DNA of 64,000 nucleotides from Diogma glabrata. Its lineage: Eukaryota > Arthropoda > Insecta > Diptera > Cylindrotomidae. The position numbers and the translations under genes are program-made. Positions 61,723 through 64,000 of this stretch are shown one piece after another. Each line of letters starts with the position of its first letter. The stretch's first letter is position 1. Location: contig OY856187.1 of assembly GCA_963693315.1 (NCBI GenBank), forward strand, positions 110,275,746-110,339,745. Reading direction: 5' to 3'. Under the pieces are notes generated by a model. It did no database searches and had not been told where the DNA came from. It saw only the letters and a program-made list of their open reading frames with translations.

Positions 61723-62125
61723 TTGCGTCCATTAACATCCTTTGAACGCATGTTGTTGTGGGACCTTGGTCTTAAAAGGTCTTTATGTGTTGTTGTGACA
61801 CATATTGTAATGCCTACTACACATCACATTTTATTAAAAAAAAAAAAAACATCAAAGAAGTTAAATGTCTCATTTTGTAAAGCAACAATGGCTGAAATAG
61901 AGGAAGCTATTAATGAAGTTCATCCAAAAAAAAAAGATTGTCGAAGTAAGTGGATTTAGGATAAATCTATCTGGAAATTCAGTTAGTAAAAGTGTTCAAC
62001 TTCGAAGATCCGTAACTCATTTAACAGAACTAATGGGAATGATATGTGATAAAGTGGATAATTAAGCTAAAGCGACTTATAAAACGAGTGGTAAATTTGC
62101 AATTTTAAAAATGGTTACAAGTGCT
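61723..62125 (+). pseudogene. Unidentified small gene, broken copy 1
   Basis: Starts MAEIEEAINEVHPKKKDCRS (from 61889), then a stop at 61957. Downstream, in another frame, GNSVSKSVQLRRSVTHLTEL and MGMICDKVD are followed by a TAA, then KATYKTSGKFAILKMVTSA and a stop. The second copy at 62800-63100 preserves the same conserved core. Selection must once have acted on this frame, since both copies keep it, but I do not recognise the family. The upstream part of the 61723 frame is probably not coding. Confidence 0.55.
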
Positions 62126-62239
62126 TAAGTAGTAACGACTGACTATTTTGAATATATCTCTAAAAGTAAGAATATGCATATATTAAGAAATTTGCTAATA
62201 ATTTGCCAATTTATTTCAATTCCGGCCTGTTAAAATGAA

Positions 62240-62790
62240 ACATACATAAAAGCGTTTATATAAATGAATAATATTTGAACATTTATTTTAGTTAATTGCA
62301 CTCAATACAAATTAATAATACTTGTTTGTGTCTTCATAGAAATTTTGACTTTGTAAAGTTCATAACATTTTATGTAGATAGAATGCACTTTTGTTGATTT
62401 CTAAATAATATAAATGATTGGAGGGGAATATTTTGTCATTTGAATAGAGTTTTGTTTGGATGATATTTGGAAGGAGAAATTATTAATTTATATACAATGA
62501 GAAGGATAGTAGAAAAAGAAACAAAACACAGAAAAAAATCTTACTAAATATACTTGACCATTTTGGTGTTGGTCGGCAGATTAGATTACCTAAAATTAAA
62601 TTAATAAAATGAATATCACATTTTTTACTTGTGATGTTTCTTTTAATTTTAATTAAAACTAAAAAAATGGTTTGTGATTAATTTATATTTTGATTATTTT
62701 ATTGAATAACAAAAAAAAATTAAAAAAAAATTTGTTAACAAAAGGAATAGAATGGAAATATATATTGATTATTTTGATTAGTTCATATGT
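62240..62790. repeat. Duplicated non-coding block, copy 2
   Basis: Sister of 58600-59160. Here it lies between the two broken copies of the unidentified gene, so it may be that gene's promoter or 5' flank. Confidence 0.6.
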
Positions 62791-62799
62791 CATAAGCGT

Positions 62800-63100
62800 C
62801 TGATTTTGTAAAGCAACAGTGGCTGAAATATAGAAAGCTATAAGTGAAGTTGATTAAAAAAAAATTGTTAAGGTTAGTCGGTTAAAAATAAATCAATTTG
62901 GAAATTCAGTTAGTAAAAGTGTTCAACTTCGAAGATCCGTAACCTATTTAACAGAAATAATGGGAATGATATGTGATAAAATGGATGATAATGTTAAAGC
63001 AATTTATAAAACAAGTGGTAAATTTAAAATTTTAAAAATGGTTACAAGTGCTGAAGCCCTTGGCAATTATGGATTGGATGAAATTATGGATGAAAATTAG
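62800..63100 (+). pseudogene. Unidentified small gene, copy 2 with intact 3' frame
   Basis: The 5' part is damaged: the start methionine is GTG, and TAG and TAA follow within about 60 bases. From about 62905 one frame stays open: SVSKSVQLRRSVTYLTEIMG, then MICDKMDDNVKAIYKTSG, KFKILKMVTSAEALGNYG and LDEIMDEN, ending TAG at 63098-63100. The conserved core is about 60 residues, with basic and acidic clusters and no cysteine-rich or membrane motif. Family unknown. Confidence 0.5.
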
Positions 63101-63102
63101 AC

Positions 63103-63662
63103 TGAAAATTTTTTGCCTAAGTTTTATTTTAATTTAACCAAATGAAATTCCCTAAAATGTAATGACATCATCCAATTTCACCAATATCATTTGAATTATA
63201 CTAAAAACAAATAGTTATACGTCTGGCCTACTGGGATATTAAAAATTATCAGTTGTAATTTCCCAAGGGCGGTGATAATTCGAAACAATTTTTTAGTAAA
63301 AATTTCGAAAGCAAGTATATCGCAAGTACCTACGGCCTCGTGCTTTTATCAATACCACTTGCTTGAGGAATTTACCAAAAAAATTATGAGAATTTATCAA
63401 CGAACTAGGGAATTCGTTTAGAAAATTGTTTGCCATTTTTCATTTCTTTATATATTTTTTATGAATTATACGTTGGCCTACTGTGATATCAGTTAATTAT
63501 TTCAAAATTAGACTGATAATTTTTAATATCCCAGTAGGCCAGACGTATAAATATTTGTTATTAGTATAATTCAAATGTTATTGGTGAAATTGAATGATAT
63601 CATTACATTTTAGAGAATTTCATTGGTTTAAATTAAAATAAAATTAAGGCAAAAAATTTTCA
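63103..63662. repeat. 560 bp foldback with 150 bp arms
   Basis: Arms 63103-63252 and 63513-63662 are reverse complements with scattered mismatches. The inner arm ends contain ACGTCTGGCCTACTGGGATA, and a third copy of that word (ACGTTGGCCTACTGTGATAT) lies in the loop at about 63470. The left arm begins two bases after the stop codon of the preceding gene copy. Confidence 0.9.
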
Positions 63663-64000
63663 AATAAATTTTGAAATAATTATCATCTCACTCTCTTTAT
63701 TGAATACGGAGACAAAAATAAAGCTTCAAAATGAATAACTGGCTTAAAATCACTTGATTGTTTGAGTTACGCTATTTTGAAATATGGCTAACTCTCATTG
63801 TCAGATAGAGTCATTGTCATCCACAACTTTCTGGCTACATTATTAATTCACCAAATACAGAAATTTGTGGTTATATGTAGTTCATTATTATCACCGCTTA
63901 ATATCACAGTTAGTCGAATTGTAACGTCTACTGTTAAAAAAGGCAACAGAAAAAACATGTAACAAGTCTTTCATCTACGTCAAAGAAGTTCTTAATGCCA
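63663..64000. other. Non-coding end of window
   Basis: Nothing recognised. Confidence 0.5.

Overview
The window looks like intergenic or heterochromatin-like DNA from an insect, most likely a higher fly. The reasons are strong AT richness, an odorant-binding-protein gene with 66-72 bp introns, an RPB8-like pseudogene close to the fly protein, and relics of Ty3/Gypsy, jockey-like and hAT elements. No bacterial gene organisation is present. I see only one gene that could be intact: a four-exon odorant-binding protein (OBP) gene on the minus strand at 9,798-10,401. A second copy at 4,970-5,572, inside a direct 1.2 kb duplication, carries a stop codon at a conserved cysteine and a one-base loss beside a splice donor.

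Layout. 0-3 kb: a 307 bp foldback and a 1.29 kb element with terminal inverted repeats (TIRs). 3-4.6 kb: a non-coding repeat family that returns in nested, opposed copies at 16.7-19.8 kb. 4.7-10.7 kb: two OBP blocks separated by a small MITE, a ~250 bp tandem/inverted repeat array and a decayed Gypsy pol relic. 10.7-16.7 kb: mostly featureless DNA with a 612 bp MITE. 19.8-23.4 kb: nothing recognised. 23.4-28.5 kb: a very large heptamer array (unit GGTATCT), interrupted by a 721 bp near-identical copy of part of a nested hAT composite whose complete version lies at 31.1-32.4 kb. Both hAT layers there have perfect 8 bp target-site duplications (TSDs).

33.7-39.2 kb: a possible MITE, a second Gypsy relic, the 3' end of a jockey-like retroposon and a 2.0 kb DNA transposon with unusual CACACCCGCAA repeats and a broken transposase. 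39-47 kb: a tRNA-Thr-like relic, a hAT transposase fragment and a 1.87 kb TIR element. 47.9-48.4 kb: a pseudogene of the RNA polymerase subunit RPB8 with an internal inverted duplication. 53.2 kb: a perfect 30 bp hairpin. 55-58.4 kb: a non-LTR RT fragment, a 1.54 kb hAT element with perfect TSD and a third Gypsy relic. 58.6-63.7 kb: a 477 bp TG microsatellite, several duplicated non-coding blocks, two broken copies of an unidentified small gene, and a 560 bp inverted repeat beginning at the stop codon of the second copy.

The window is therefore a record of serial insertion and local duplication. Coordinates of decayed elements are approximate. Family assignments rest on motifs read by eye, not on database searches.
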